A DNA stretch of 7,782 nucleotides from a bacterium (GCA_021159225.1 JAGGSE010000176.1:1-7782), one strand, 5' to 3'. Shown: positions 1 through 6,892, counted from the first letter of the stretch. Made by a program: numbers and translations. Notes: generated by a model from the letters alone, not told the origin.

Positions 1-34
1 GGATATAAAATCTTTGCAGCGTGAGAAGCCATGA
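1..34 (+). CDS. 3' end of an upstream gene, frame uncertain
   Basis: Two plus-strand frames are open from the left edge. Frame 2 ends in a TGA at 32-34 that overlaps the next gene's ATG as ATGA, giving a tail DIKSLQREKP. Frame 1 ends in TGA at 22-24, giving a tail GYKIFAA. The next two genes of the operon are joined by exactly the same ATGA overlap at 1593-1596, so frame 2 is slightly favoured and the glycan operon probably begins left of the window. Too little is present to name a product. The open frames could also be chance. Confidence 0.3.
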   Translation, partial: DIKSLQREKP

Positions 35-1596
35 CAAAGAAACTTTCCTATGTTCTGATAGGGGACCCGATGGCAGTAGCGGGCACAAAAACGAAGAAAG
101 AACCTTTGCTTAGTGGGCTGTGGCTCTGGAGCGTTTCTTTTGACAGGTATGGCAAGCGTGGAGATGTGCGACTGATAAGGAGCAAAGAAGACCTTGAAGA
201 ATACGACATTGTGCATATAAACCTGACCGCGGGCGATTTAGCGCTGCCGCTGATGATACGTGACGAATTAGGCAATTCATCATCAACGAAACTGATAGTG
301 AATATGGACTTTGACCCTATGCTTTGGGGGCAGGTTTGGGATTATCCCAAGTTTGTGGAGAAAGCGCTACTGGCTGCGGATATGGTCTTCCAAGTAGATT
401 CGATAGGTGCGAGATACATCGAGCGGATGATAAACCGTAAGGTGTATTGCCTACCGCATCCGGTGGATGTGGATGGCTTAGATAAGTACAAAAAAATAGA
501 CCGTGAGCCTACTATTGTTACAATGTGGCATCGTTATATTCCCGATTGCACAACAGCATATTATGCACAGCGTGATGTTCCCGCATTCAAAATTTTACTC
601 GGCTATCGAGGAAAAGTGCACAACATAGGCATGTTCGATAAAGTCTTTGGCTACATTCCCTTCCTCAATGCGATAGAGATAATGAGCAGGGCAAAATTTG
701 GGTACGATATGTACATGGGTTATAGTTATGGGCGTACAGTAGTTGAGTTTGCAGCACTCGCAGTGCCTTGCATTTGCTCAAACACGATAGAAGCTGCACG
801 TAAGCTTTTCCCATCCACTTCGGTGCATCCATTAGACATCAAGAAACAACACGAACTGTTCTGGAAGTTAATAAAAGACGATGAGGAATACATACGGGTC
901 TTCAAGTTTGCATACGATGCAGCGAAGGAGTATAAACTCAAGAACTCATACGAGAAGATGGTGAGTGCGATAGAAGAAGTAGAAGAGCGGCAGTCGCGGA
1001 GTGGTAGTGTGCATTTTTCAGACGAGTGGAAGCTGATTCAAGAGAGGTATGAGCGCAGGACGAACGAACCGAAACCTCAAAACTATATCCAATTCGCACG
1101 GGATTTGGCATGCCAGTTTAAAGAATGGGTAGGTGTGCAAGGCTTGGTATTAGACATCGGGTGCGGTAACGGCAAGTATGCAGGTGGTACTTACGAGTCT
1201 ATGGGGCATGAATATCTAAGCAGGGAGAATCGGATTATCGGCTTAGACCCACTGAAGAGCTATGAGACGCGGTTTCCTGTCGTGCGCGCTTTTGGTGAGT
1301 ACATACCTTTCCAAGACGATATCTTCGATGCTGTTACAATCGTCTCAACACTTGACCACATAGAAGAGCCCATAGAAGTTTTGAAAGAAGCAAAGCGAGT
1401 TTTGAAAAAAGGCGGCAGAATATTCATTCAGAACTCTATACGCGAAGAAGGTATAAATCCGTGGCATCTGCATACATGGACAAAAGAGGAACTAATAGAA
1501 CTTGTAGATGAAGTATTCACGATAATTGACACGAAAGTGCTTGAGAACAAGAAGATGGGAGATAACATCTTTATAAAAGCAATTAAAAAGTCATGA
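31..1596 (+). CDS. Glycosyltransferase-methyltransferase fusion protein
   Basis: A 521-residue two-domain protein with no signal peptide or membrane segment, so probably cytoplasmic. Residues about 1-320 look like a GT-B glycosyltransferase. The clearest part is YGRTVVEFAALAVP (233-246), which resembles the donor-binding region of GT4-like enzymes with its conserved Glu (E239), followed by a helical tail like those that close GT-B folds. Residues about 365-521 are a class I SAM methyltransferase of the type 11 kind: motif I LDIGCGNG at 374-381, acidic end of strand 2 in GLDP (D406), and a motif around FDAVTIVSTLDHIEEP (432 onward), then RVLKKGGRIFI. The likely role is to add a sugar and methylate the same glycan. 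The start is the first ATG in frame; GTGAG at 20-24 is a weak ribosome site. It overlaps the next gene by 4 bases (ATGA), which suggests translational coupling. Domain assignment is firm for the methyltransferase and good for the transferase; donor and acceptor are unknown. Confidence 0.82.
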   Translation: MTKKLSYVLIGDPMAVAGTKTKKEPLLSGLWLWSVSFDRYGKRGDVRLIRSKEDLEEYDIVHINLTAGDLALPLMIRDELGNSSSTKLIVNMDFDPMLWGQVWDYPKFVEKALLAADMVFQVDSIGARYIERMINRKVYCLPHPVDVDGLDKYKKIDREPTIVTMWHRYIPDCTTAYYAQRDVPAFKILLGYRGKVHNIGMFDKVFGYIPFLNAIEIMSRAKFGYDMYMGYSYGRTVVEFAALAVPCICSNTIEAARKLFPSTSVHPLDIKKQHELFWKLIKDDEEYIRVFKFAYDAAKEYKLKNSYEKMVSAIEEVEERQSRSGSVHFSDEWKLIQERYERRTNEPKPQNYIQFARDLACQFKEWVGVQGLVLDIGCGNGKYAGGTYESMGHEYLSRENRIIGLDPLKSYETRFPVVRAFGEYIPFQDDIFDAVTIVSTLDHIEEPIEVLKEAKRVLKKGGRIFIQNSIREEGINPWHLHTWTKEELIELVDEVFTIIDTKVLENKKMGDNIFIKAIKKS

Positions 1597-2540
1597 TTTT
1601 GTGTATCGCACCGCTTGATAATGGAGGACAGTTGTATCACCTGTGTGAAGCGCTTAACAGATACACTAAGTATGATGCGCGATGCTTAACATTTACACAG
1701 ACATATCTACAATACGATACTGATTTGCTACTTAGCGATTTTGACACATTGGCGAAGCAGTATGAGCTACGAGAATTAGTGTGTAGCGCAGACTTCTTCA
1801 TTTTTTCTGAATTCTTGCCCACGGATCCAAACATTAAGCATGTATTGAAAGACCTAGGTATTTTAACGCATATAACACCAAAGAACACGATAATACGAGT
1901 TGCAGGGTCGTATTCGCGCGCTAATGCAGAACACTATCTATTAGAATGGATCAAGCATGACTGGATATATGCGGGACCTTGTAGCGACTGGACACTTTCA
2001 GGTAGCATCGGCAGGATAATACATGTGAATTATATCTGTCCAGTGGAGAAGATACCGGAACCGAACCCAACAGAAGATACGATACGGGTATGCTTTGCAC
2101 CAACAAAATCAGCGAAAGGTTTAGACGAATTTAACAGTGTCATGCAGAGATTAGAGAACAAATACAACAATGTGGAGTCAGTAGTGATAACAAAGAAGCC
2201 GTGGAGAGAAGCAATTTCAATAAAATCTACATGCCACATAACTTTTGACCAGTTCATGTTGTCGCACTATGCAAACAACAGTATAGAGTCTATGTACCTC
2301 AGACATGCCGTATTATCAAAGATATCAAGTTTGTGTTATGCATATTATCCTGATCTACCAATTCAAGCTGTGAGAAACGAAGAAGAGCTACGAAAAGGTT
2401 TAGAAACTTTAATAGAGAATCCAGAGCTAATAAAAGAGCGGGGAGAGGCGGGGAGAAAATTCGTTATGAAGTATCATCATCCTGAAGTAGTCGCGAAACA
2501 ATGGAAGAACTTGATAGAGCATGTTCTCAGAAAAGATTAA
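1593..2540 (+). CDS. GT-B-like glycosyltransferase
   Basis: A 315-residue soluble protein, short for a GT-B enzyme (usually 350-400). The N-terminus MILCIAPLDNGGQLYHLCEAL reads as a first Rossmann strand followed by a glycine-rich acceptor loop, as in GT4-like enzymes. In the C-terminal half, VCFAPTKSAKGLDEF matches the start of the second Rossmann domain. The NNSIESMYLRHAVLSK stretch (E232) lies where the family has its donor-binding Glu motif, and the end EAGRKFVMKYHHPEVVAKQW is typical of GT4 C-termini. The function is inferred to be sugar transfer onto the glycan made by this operon. There is no ribosome site before the ATG; it overlaps the previous stop (ATGA), so translation is probably coupled. 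It overlaps the following gene by 20 bases. The family-level call is good; the sugar is unknown. Confidence 0.72.
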   Translation: MILCIAPLDNGGQLYHLCEALNRYTKYDARCLTFTQTYLQYDTDLLLSDFDTLAKQYELRELVCSADFFIFSEFLPTDPNIKHVLKDLGILTHITPKNTIIRVAGSYSRANAEHYLLEWIKHDWIYAGPCSDWTLSGSIGRIIHVNYICPVEKIPEPNPTEDTIRVCFAPTKSAKGLDEFNSVMQRLENKYNNVESVVITKKPWREAISIKSTCHITFDQFMLSHYANNSIESMYLRHAVLSKISSLCYAYYPDLPIQAVRNEEELRKGLETLIENPELIKERGEAGRKFVMKYHHPEVVAKQWKNLIEHVLRKD

Positions 2541-3339
2541 AACAATAGGGATAATAGGAAAAGGAACAGTAGGAACAGCAGTAGGTGAAGGACTAAAATC
2601 GTTCGGTTATGAAATACTCTATCACGATAAATACAAAGAGTCATACCCGCTAAAAACGGTTGCTGAAAGAAGTGATATAATCTTTGTCTGTGTCCCTACG
2701 CCGTGTAAAGCGAATGGCGAAATTGACTTATCTATAATTGACGAAGTAGTAGAGGACATATCCAAATACGCTGAAAATGAGCAGAAAATCATAATCAAAT
2801 CAACAGTAATACCCACAACAACTGAGCACTATCAAGAGAAATATCCACATCTCGTGTTCTTCATGTGTCCAGAATTTCTCGATGAGGATACTGCAAAATA
2901 CGACTTTCTTCATCCGTTTGTGATTATTATCGGCTATACAACAAAGTCAGAAGAATATGTTGAGGAGTTGATCCCTGTTTTCAAAAAATTTCGTGCACCG
3001 ATTCACACTATGCACGCTACTGAAGCCGAAATGGTTAAATATATGACTAATTCATTCTTCGTGCTTAAAGTTGTCTTCGCAAATCAGATTTATGACTTGT
3101 GCACTATGCTCGGTATTGACTACTACCGCGTGAAGGATAGTTTTGTATCAAACCCGCGAGTTGGTGATAGTCATTTTATCGTTGAGCATAAAGGTGGGAG
3201 GGGGGCAGGTGGTAAATGTTTACCAAAGGATCTATCTGCATTTATACAGTTTGCGAAGCGTAAAAACTGCCCGCTTGCACTACTTGAAACTGCCGAGAAG
3301 ATCAACTCAAAATTATTAAAGCAAACAGGGAAATGTTGA
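2521..3339 (+). CDS. Short UDP-glucose/GDP-mannose-type 6-dehydrogenase
   Basis: This family oxidises the C6 of a nucleotide sugar to the uronic acid in two NAD-dependent steps. The NAD site GKGTVG is at residues 13-18, and the second strand ends in an acidic residue in YHDKY. Catalytic features follow in family order: KSTVIP, then PEFLDEDTA with the conserved Glu, then VKYMTNSFF carrying the Lys and Asn four apart, then GGKCLPKD with the nucleophile Cys233 and Asp237. It ends at 272 residues, whereas family members usually have 400-450. The missing part is the C-terminal domain that helps bind the nucleotide sugar. The next gene starts before this stop, so there is no space for a frameshifted remnant and the short form looks native. 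The start gives an N-terminus, MFSEKIKTIGIIGKG, that fits the family. The exact substrate (UDP-Glc, UDP-HexNAc or GDP-Man) cannot be told. Confidence 0.85.
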   Translation: MFSEKIKTIGIIGKGTVGTAVGEGLKSFGYEILYHDKYKESYPLKTVAERSDIIFVCVPTPCKANGEIDLSIIDEVVEDISKYAENEQKIIIKSTVIPTTTEHYQEKYPHLVFFMCPEFLDEDTAKYDFLHPFVIIIGYTTKSEEYVEELIPVFKKFRAPIHTMHATEAEMVKYMTNSFFVLKVVFANQIYDLCTMLGIDYYRVKDSFVSNPRVGDSHFIVEHKGGRGAGGKCLPKDLSAFIQFAKRKNCPLALLETAEKINSKLLKQTGKC

Positions 3340-4982
3340 TTTTAGGGATCCATGACGGACACAACGCAACTGCCGCGCTTCTTAAAGATGGTGAAATAAT
3401 AGCAGCAATCTCAGAAGAACGTTTGACTCGCAGAAAGAACGAACCGGGCTATCCTGTAATGGCAATCAATAAAGTTTTAGAAATAACAGGATCTACACCT
3501 GCGGATATAGACTATGTTGCTTTAGCATCTGAGTTCTTACATCCAAAGGAGTTTTACATGGATTGGAACTGGTATAAGCGCGGCTATGAAGAAGAGCTAT
3601 ATGAAAAAGCAGATACGGAAGTATTTGAGCAATACAAAAATAAACGATTGGAAGAACGAAAAGAGACGATAATAGACCATCTTGGAATAGCAAAAGATAT
3701 AATCGTAGTCGTTGAACACCACTTGGCACATGCTTCTGCTGCATACTTCGGGTATGGCAAAGAGGGATGTTTAGTATTAACCCTTGACGGTTCCGGTGAC
3801 GGTATCTGTGCAACCGTGAACAGAGGCTTGAACCGAATAGCGGAAACGCCTAACAGCGCCTCGATTGGTAAAATTTACTCGCGTGTGACTTATCTACTCG
3901 GCATGAAGCCCTGGGAACACGAATACAAGCTGATGGGATTAGCGCCTTATGCGAGCGAAGATGGCGTTAAGAAGTCGTATCAGGTGCTTAAAAAACTAAT
4001 AAGGGTAGATAATGGCTCTTTAGTCTTCAGGAATAACGGGCTATCTACGAATTTTTGTTACCAGTATTTGCGGAAATATCTAGAGAACCATCGTTTTGAT
4101 CATATCGCTGGCGCTGTACAGAAGCTAACTGAGGATGTCGTCTTGAATTGGGTGAGAAATGCAATGAACAACACGAGTGAGCGAGAAATAGCATGCGGTG
4201 GCGGCGTATTTATGAATGTGAAACTCAATATGCTACTTTGCGATATCGTAGATAACCTTTTTATTTTTCCAAGTTGTGGTGACGAATCTTTAGCTATCGG
4301 CGCGGCTTATTATGTCTATTACAAACACGAGAACAGAATGCCAAAGCCTTTTAACAATATCTATCTAGGACCCGAGTACGCACAAGAAGAAGTTAGCTCC
4401 TTTTGTGAGCAACTCAAGGACTGTAATGTCTATAAGAGTGCGAATATCAACAAAGAAATTGCGGATTTGCTTAGCGACGGCGAGATAGTAGCAAGGTTCA
4501 ATGGGCGAATGGAATGGGGTGCACGAGCTCTGGGGAACAGGAGCATACTTGCGAACCCCTCAGACCTGAACAAAGTTAAGGAATTGAACATCATGATCAA
4601 AGCGCGCGACTTCTGGATGCCTTTTGCACCCACAATATTGCACGAACGGCAGCATGACTATATACTTAATAAGAAAGAAATAGAATCACCGTACATGATG
4701 GTTGCATTTAGAACAACGAAGCGTGCGAGAAAAGAGCTGGCTGCCGCTGTTCATCCTTATGATTATACTGCACGACCTCAAATTTTGAAGAGAAAAAGCA
4801 ACCCGAACTATTATGACTTAATAAAGGAATTCGAGAAGATTACCGGTATCGGCGCGGTGCTAAACACTTCATTTAACCTGCATGGCGAACCGATAGTGTG
4901 TAGCTTAGAGGACGCTTTTTATACTTTCATGCGTTCGGGCTTGCAGTTCTTAGCTGTTGGTGATTATCTAATAGAAAAATAA
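3333..4982 (+). CDS. O-carbamoyltransferase, NodU/CmcH/TobZ family
   Basis: Enzymes of this family make carbamoyl-adenylate from carbamoyl phosphate and ATP and move the carbamoyl group to a hydroxyl, often of a sugar. At 549 residues the protein is full length. The N-terminal MLILGIHDGHNATAALL is diagnostic and fixes the start. HHLAHA at 129-134 gives the metal-binding histidines of the Kae1-like domain, TLDGSGDG is at 150-157, and GGGVFMN at 289-295 continues the nucleotide site. From about residue 385 comes the YrdC-like C-terminal domain, with WGARALGNRSI (395-405), RDFWMPFAPTI and LNTSFNLHGEP. No catalytic block seems to be missing. A weak AGGG lies just before the ATG, which overlaps the previous stop by 7 bases. 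The context of two glycosyltransferases, a methyltransferase and a sugar dehydrogenase suggests a glycan hydroxyl as acceptor, but this is inference. Last gene of the operon. Confidence 0.93.
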   Translation: MLILGIHDGHNATAALLKDGEIIAAISEERLTRRKNEPGYPVMAINKVLEITGSTPADIDYVALASEFLHPKEFYMDWNWYKRGYEEELYEKADTEVFEQYKNKRLEERKETIIDHLGIAKDIIVVVEHHLAHASAAYFGYGKEGCLVLTLDGSGDGICATVNRGLNRIAETPNSASIGKIYSRVTYLLGMKPWEHEYKLMGLAPYASEDGVKKSYQVLKKLIRVDNGSLVFRNNGLSTNFCYQYLRKYLENHRFDHIAGAVQKLTEDVVLNWVRNAMNNTSEREIACGGGVFMNVKLNMLLCDIVDNLFIFPSCGDESLAIGAAYYVYYKHENRMPKPFNNIYLGPEYAQEEVSSFCEQLKDCNVYKSANINKEIADLLSDGEIVARFNGRMEWGARALGNRSILANPSDLNKVKELNIMIKARDFWMPFAPTILHERQHDYILNKKEIESPYMMVAFRTTKRARKELAAAVHPYDYTARPQILKRKSNPNYYDLIKEFEKITGIGAVLNTSFNLHGEPIVCSLEDAFYTFMRSGLQFLAVGDYLIEK

Positions 4983-4999
4983 CTAAAAGCCGGAGAGCA

Positions 5000-5027
5000 A
5001 GCTGGCTCGCTTATGGACGAGCCAGCT
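5000..5027 (-). terminator. Hairpin terminator between convergent operons
   Basis: AGCTGGCTCG (5000-5009) and CGAGCCAGCT (5018-5027) form a perfect 10-bp stem with an 8-base loop at the meeting point of two convergent operons. Read on the minus strand the hairpin is followed by CTTTTAG and then TTATTTTTC, giving U-rich RNA as expected for archaeal termination. On the plus strand no T-run follows, so it serves the minus-strand operon best. The right arm is the last coding stretch of the 81-residue gene, whose stop lies in the loop. Confidence 0.65.
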
Positions 5028-5256
5028 CACCAACGGCTTGGTAATGCAATTTCAGCACATTGTACTTCACTGCTTGCCTGTTGATTTGCACGCCATCGGG
5101 GTCGTATCTTCGTATCTTAACCTCGAGTAACCCGTCAGCACCTTGCAGGAACTGCGTCGTTGGTATCACAGCAATAGGCGGGAAACCTGTCGGTAACGGT
5201 ATTATGCTCGTGCTCGCAGCCCATGTCGTCTCTATTATGATGTCACACTGTTTCAT
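5011..5256 (-). CDS. Small beta-rich protein, paralogue of its upstream neighbour
   Basis: An 81-residue protein of no family I recognise. It has alternating hydrophobic stretches that suggest beta-strands, and no signal peptide or membrane segment. Two motifs match the adjacent 104-residue protein: PTGFPPIAVIPTT (22-34) against PAGYPDIAWMPTT, and HYQAVGELARP at the C-terminus against KYRAVGELVRT. The two are therefore tandem paralogues, this one about 23 residues shorter in the middle. The ATG at 5256 is supported by an AGAGGAT ribosome site (complement of 5262-5268) five bases upstream. It is the third and last gene of a minus-strand operon, 14 bases after its paralogue, and ends at a hairpin terminator. 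A minor virion component is one possibility, based only on the operon context. Confidence 0.78.
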   Translation of the reverse strand: MKQCDIIIETTWAASTSIIPLPTGFPPIAVIPTTQFLQGADGLLEVKIRRYDPDGVQINRQAVKYNVLKLHYQAVGELARP

Positions 5257-5270
5257 TTCTTATCCTCTTT

Positions 5271-5585
5271 TTATGTTCTGACTAACTCGCCAACCGCACG
5301 GTACTTAACGACCAACGTTCCACCTGCTGGTACAGGCTTACTAGCTTTTTTGAGGTTGAAACTACGAGCTGTGTATGCCGATGGCACATCGGGAATATGC
5401 GGAGCAGTACCTACCGTTGAAGCGTACATTATTGCCGGCCCCATGGATGCACTTGTCGTTGTAGGCATCCACGCTATATCTGGATATCCAGCAGGTATCA
5501 CAAACGGACCGCCAGTAGTCGGGGTTAGTTTAGCAGTGGTAGTTGGCCCTACTCTTGTGGGTACCCGTATATATGCCTCTATCAT
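5271..5585 (-). CDS. Small Pro/Thr-rich beta protein, paralogue of the 81-residue protein
   Basis: A 104-residue protein with no recognised family. The N-terminal third is rich in Pro and Thr (PTRVGPTTTAKLTPTTGG), followed by PAGYPDIAWMPTT (31-43) and ending in TLVVKYRAVGELVRT (90-104). These last two blocks recur in the same order in the next gene, which shows a duplication. There is no hydrophobic segment long enough for a membrane helix and only a few charges. The ATG is fixed by a perfect GGAGGTGA ribosome site eight bases upstream, so high expression is likely. It lies 20 bases after the 372-residue gene and 14 bases before its paralogue, in one transcription unit. By position and strength of translation it may be an abundant structural partner of the 372-residue protein; this is inference. 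Confidence 0.8.
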   Translation of the reverse strand: MIEAYIRVPTRVGPTTTAKLTPTTGGPFVIPAGYPDIAWMPTTTSASMGPAIMYASTVGTAPHIPDVPSAYTARSFNLKKASKPVPAGGTLVVKYRAVGELVRT

Positions 5586-5593
5586 TTTTTATC

Positions 5594-5601
5594 TCACCTC
5601 C
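5594..5601 (-). promoter_or_regulatory. Perfect Shine-Dalgarno site GGAGGTGA
   Basis: The complement of 5594-5601 reads GGAGGTGA, a full match to the archaeal 16S anti-Shine-Dalgarno, eight bases before the ATG of the 104-residue gene. It decides that start and sits in the 20-base gap after the preceding stop. Confidence 0.85.
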
Positions 5602-5605
5602 TCAC

Positions 5606-6724
5606 TCATGGCAAGTTCACTTTTATGCCCTGTAAGCACGCTATTATTCCAGCCGTCGGTATATTACCGTCATCCGCCGAGATTGCTGTCCCGTCATCAT
5701 ATACAATCACTCTGCCCTTCTCGTTGTGTATCAGATACCCCATCGGTAGCAACGGCATTGGTACAAACAGCGGGAAGTTCTGCGGGAACAGTGGATAGCC
5801 GTGCCCGAAATGCAGTGGGTTGTTGTTGTAATCCACCCTGAACAGCTTCTCATCGCCCGCGCTTCTCGGATACTCCCTGTCTCCTATCTTCAGTCCCATA
5901 TACTTCAGGTGCGTATGCGACCTGACACCTATACCCTTTATGAACAGCGCTTCCGAAGTGCCATAGTCGAAATACAGGCTTTCCCAGTCGTTCGCTACAT
6001 CGCCATCGCTATAATTGAAATCGAACGGTGTATTCGCCGTCGTTGCCGCTGCATTGTAAGCGTAGCGTACCATAGGCATGATCTCAGGCTTTGACTGCTT
6101 CACACCGCCTACAAACATGTCCCAGTTCTTTATGCTCACATCTACCGCATCCTTCGTCACGCTCAGACTCTTACCCCTGTTGCGGTCCTCAATTGTCGCC
6201 TCTGCACCGTACACTGTATCGCCAAACACTGACCTCAGCATCGCCTCGCCTTTATACAAACGCCCCCATACACGTATCCGGTAGTCCTGTGTAATATCTG
6301 CGTTGCCCGCGAAAGTCCGTATCGATATCGTCTTCTTCGCCTTCAATGTCGTGTTGAGGAACGGGTCCTCGATACCGGGCGTACCAAAGCTGAAGACTGC
6401 ACGAGTCGTTTGCAGTGGTGCAGGACCACTCATCTGGTTTATCCGTGGTGGCGCCATGTTCGATGTGTATCGCCCGGACAGGCTAACATACTCCTCAATC
6501 GCCGCGCCATCTATGACCGGTATCACCTGCTTGAGGTCTTCTCCCGGCCAACCCGCGTTCGGACTGAATATCTCGATATACTCGATCTCCGCCACTTCGT
6601 CGCTCTCTAGTCGCTTCGCTGTGAAGTCGTATCTATCGCCTGCAGACTGCGTTCCCGTATGCTCGAAATCCGCTAACAGCGTCGGCTGCAAAAGGTTCCC
6701 TACCGCTCCTATCTCTTCTGCCAT
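5606..6724 (-). CDS. Candidate major structural (capsid-like) protein, beta-rich
   Basis: A 372-residue protein of no family I can name by motif. It is soluble in character, with no signal peptide or membrane helix and only a few Cys residues. Many short alternating strands suggest an all-beta fold, for example KKTISIRTFAGNADI, DYRIRVWGRLY, EALFIKGIGV and KGRVIVYDDG. A Phe/Pro-rich run, FPQNFPLFVPMPLLP, lies near 313-327. The ATG at 6724 has a GAGGTGAT ribosome site and a TATA box. It is the first gene of an operon with two small paralogues that also have strong ribosome sites, an arrangement common for major virion proteins. Double jelly-roll capsid proteins of tailless viruses are of similar size, and archaeal viruses carry them, but I cannot show that fold from sequence alone. 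Other options are a tail or spike protein, or a non-viral surface protein. That it is a real gene is near certain; the capsid role is a moderate guess. Confidence 0.62.
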   Translation of the reverse strand: MAEEIGAVGNLLQPTLLADFEHTGTQSAGDRYDFTAKRLESDEVAEIEYIEIFSPNAGWPGEDLKQVIPVIDGAAIEEYVSLSGRYTSNMAPPRINQMSGPAPLQTTRAVFSFGTPGIEDPFLNTTLKAKKTISIRTFAGNADITQDYRIRVWGRLYKGEAMLRSVFGDTVYGAEATIEDRNRGKSLSVTKDAVDVSIKNWDMFVGGVKQSKPEIMPMVRYAYNAAATTANTPFDFNYSDGDVANDWESLYFDYGTSEALFIKGIGVRSHTHLKYMGLKIGDREYPRSAGDEKLFRVDYNNNPLHFGHGYPLFPQNFPLFVPMPLLPMGYLIHNEKGRVIVYDDGTAISADDGNIPTAGIIACLQGIKVNLP

Positions 6725-6735
6725 TTTCTATTCGC

Positions 6736-6743
6736 ATCACCTC
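6736..6743 (-). promoter_or_regulatory. Shine-Dalgarno site GAGGTGAT
   Basis: The complement of 6736-6743 reads GAGGTGAT, an eight-base match to the archaeal anti-Shine-Dalgarno, eleven bases before the ATG of the 372-residue gene. With the TATA box at 6764-6771, transcription should start about here, so the leader would be very short and begin almost at this site. Confidence 0.8.
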
Positions 6744-6760
6744 AGTTATCACTTTTAAGT

Positions 6761-6801
6761 CTCTATATAAATACCCTATCACCTATATGCCCTATATAGA
6801 G
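6761..6801. promoter_or_regulatory. Inverted repeat, possible operator in a divergent promoter region
   Basis: CTCTATATA (6761-6769) and TATATAGAG (6793-6801) are perfect 9-base inverted copies, 23 bases apart. Between and within them CCTAT occurs three times in direct order (6775, 6782, 6791). The left arm covers the TATA box of the minus-strand operon. The 58-residue RHH regulator encoded 92 bases to the right is a natural candidate to bind here. AT-rich symmetric sequence can arise by chance, so this is tentative. Confidence 0.4.
6764..6771 (-). promoter_or_regulatory. TATA box of the candidate structural operon
   Basis: On the minus strand this reads TTTATATA, a close match to the archaeal TATA consensus. 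A start 24-28 bases downstream falls near 6739-6743, directly ahead of the 372-residue gene. It partly overlaps one arm of the inverted repeat at 6761-6801, so a repressor bound there would block TBP. Confidence 0.6.
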
Positions 6802-6831
6802 TATATGGTAAGTATGGGTGTGAAGTAAATA

Positions 6832-6840
6832 CTTTAAATA
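6832..6840 (+). promoter_or_regulatory. Possible TATA box for the RHH regulator gene
   Basis: CTTTAAATA is a reasonable archaeal TATA element. A start about 26 bases on would fall near 6860, giving a leader of about 30 bases. The CTTATATTA elements inside the tandem repeat (from 6849 and 6873) are alternatives: the first would give a start near 6880, close to the ATG at 6893. Confidence 0.4.
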
Positions 6841-6885
6841 GTGCATTGCTTATATTACATGATAGTGCATTGCTTATATTACATG
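6838..6885 (+). repeat. Perfect 24-bp tandem duplication
   Basis: Two identical 24-base units, 6838-6861 and 6862-6885, follow each other with no gap. Each contains GTGCATTGC and CTTATATTACATG. They end eight bases before the RHH regulator ATG and duplicate a TATA-like element. The perfect identity points to a recent duplication or to two selected binding sites, possibly for autoregulation by the RHH protein. Confidence 0.9.
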
Positions 6886-6892
6886 ATGAGGG

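Noticed and set aside
1..12. GATATAAAA as a TATA box giving a leaderless start of the gene at 31.
   Set aside because: Spacing fits, but two frames read through it from the left edge and the operon's other genes overlap, so coding sequence of an upstream gene is more likely. It cannot be settled without the missing left flank.
3493..3813. Minus-strand open frame of 106 codons.
   Set aside because: It is antisense inside the carbamoyltransferase gene, whose conserved motifs (HHLAHA and others) fix the coding strand.
5350..5841. Plus-strand open frame of 163 codons.
   Set aside because: It lies antisense to the ends of two minus-strand genes that have strong ribosome sites and conserved motifs. 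It has no ribosome site and its protein is low-complexity.
6303..6758. Plus-strand open frame of 151 codons.
   Set aside because: It is antisense to the 372-residue gene and runs through that gene's promoter-proximal ribosome site; its frame mirrors the codon pattern of the real gene.
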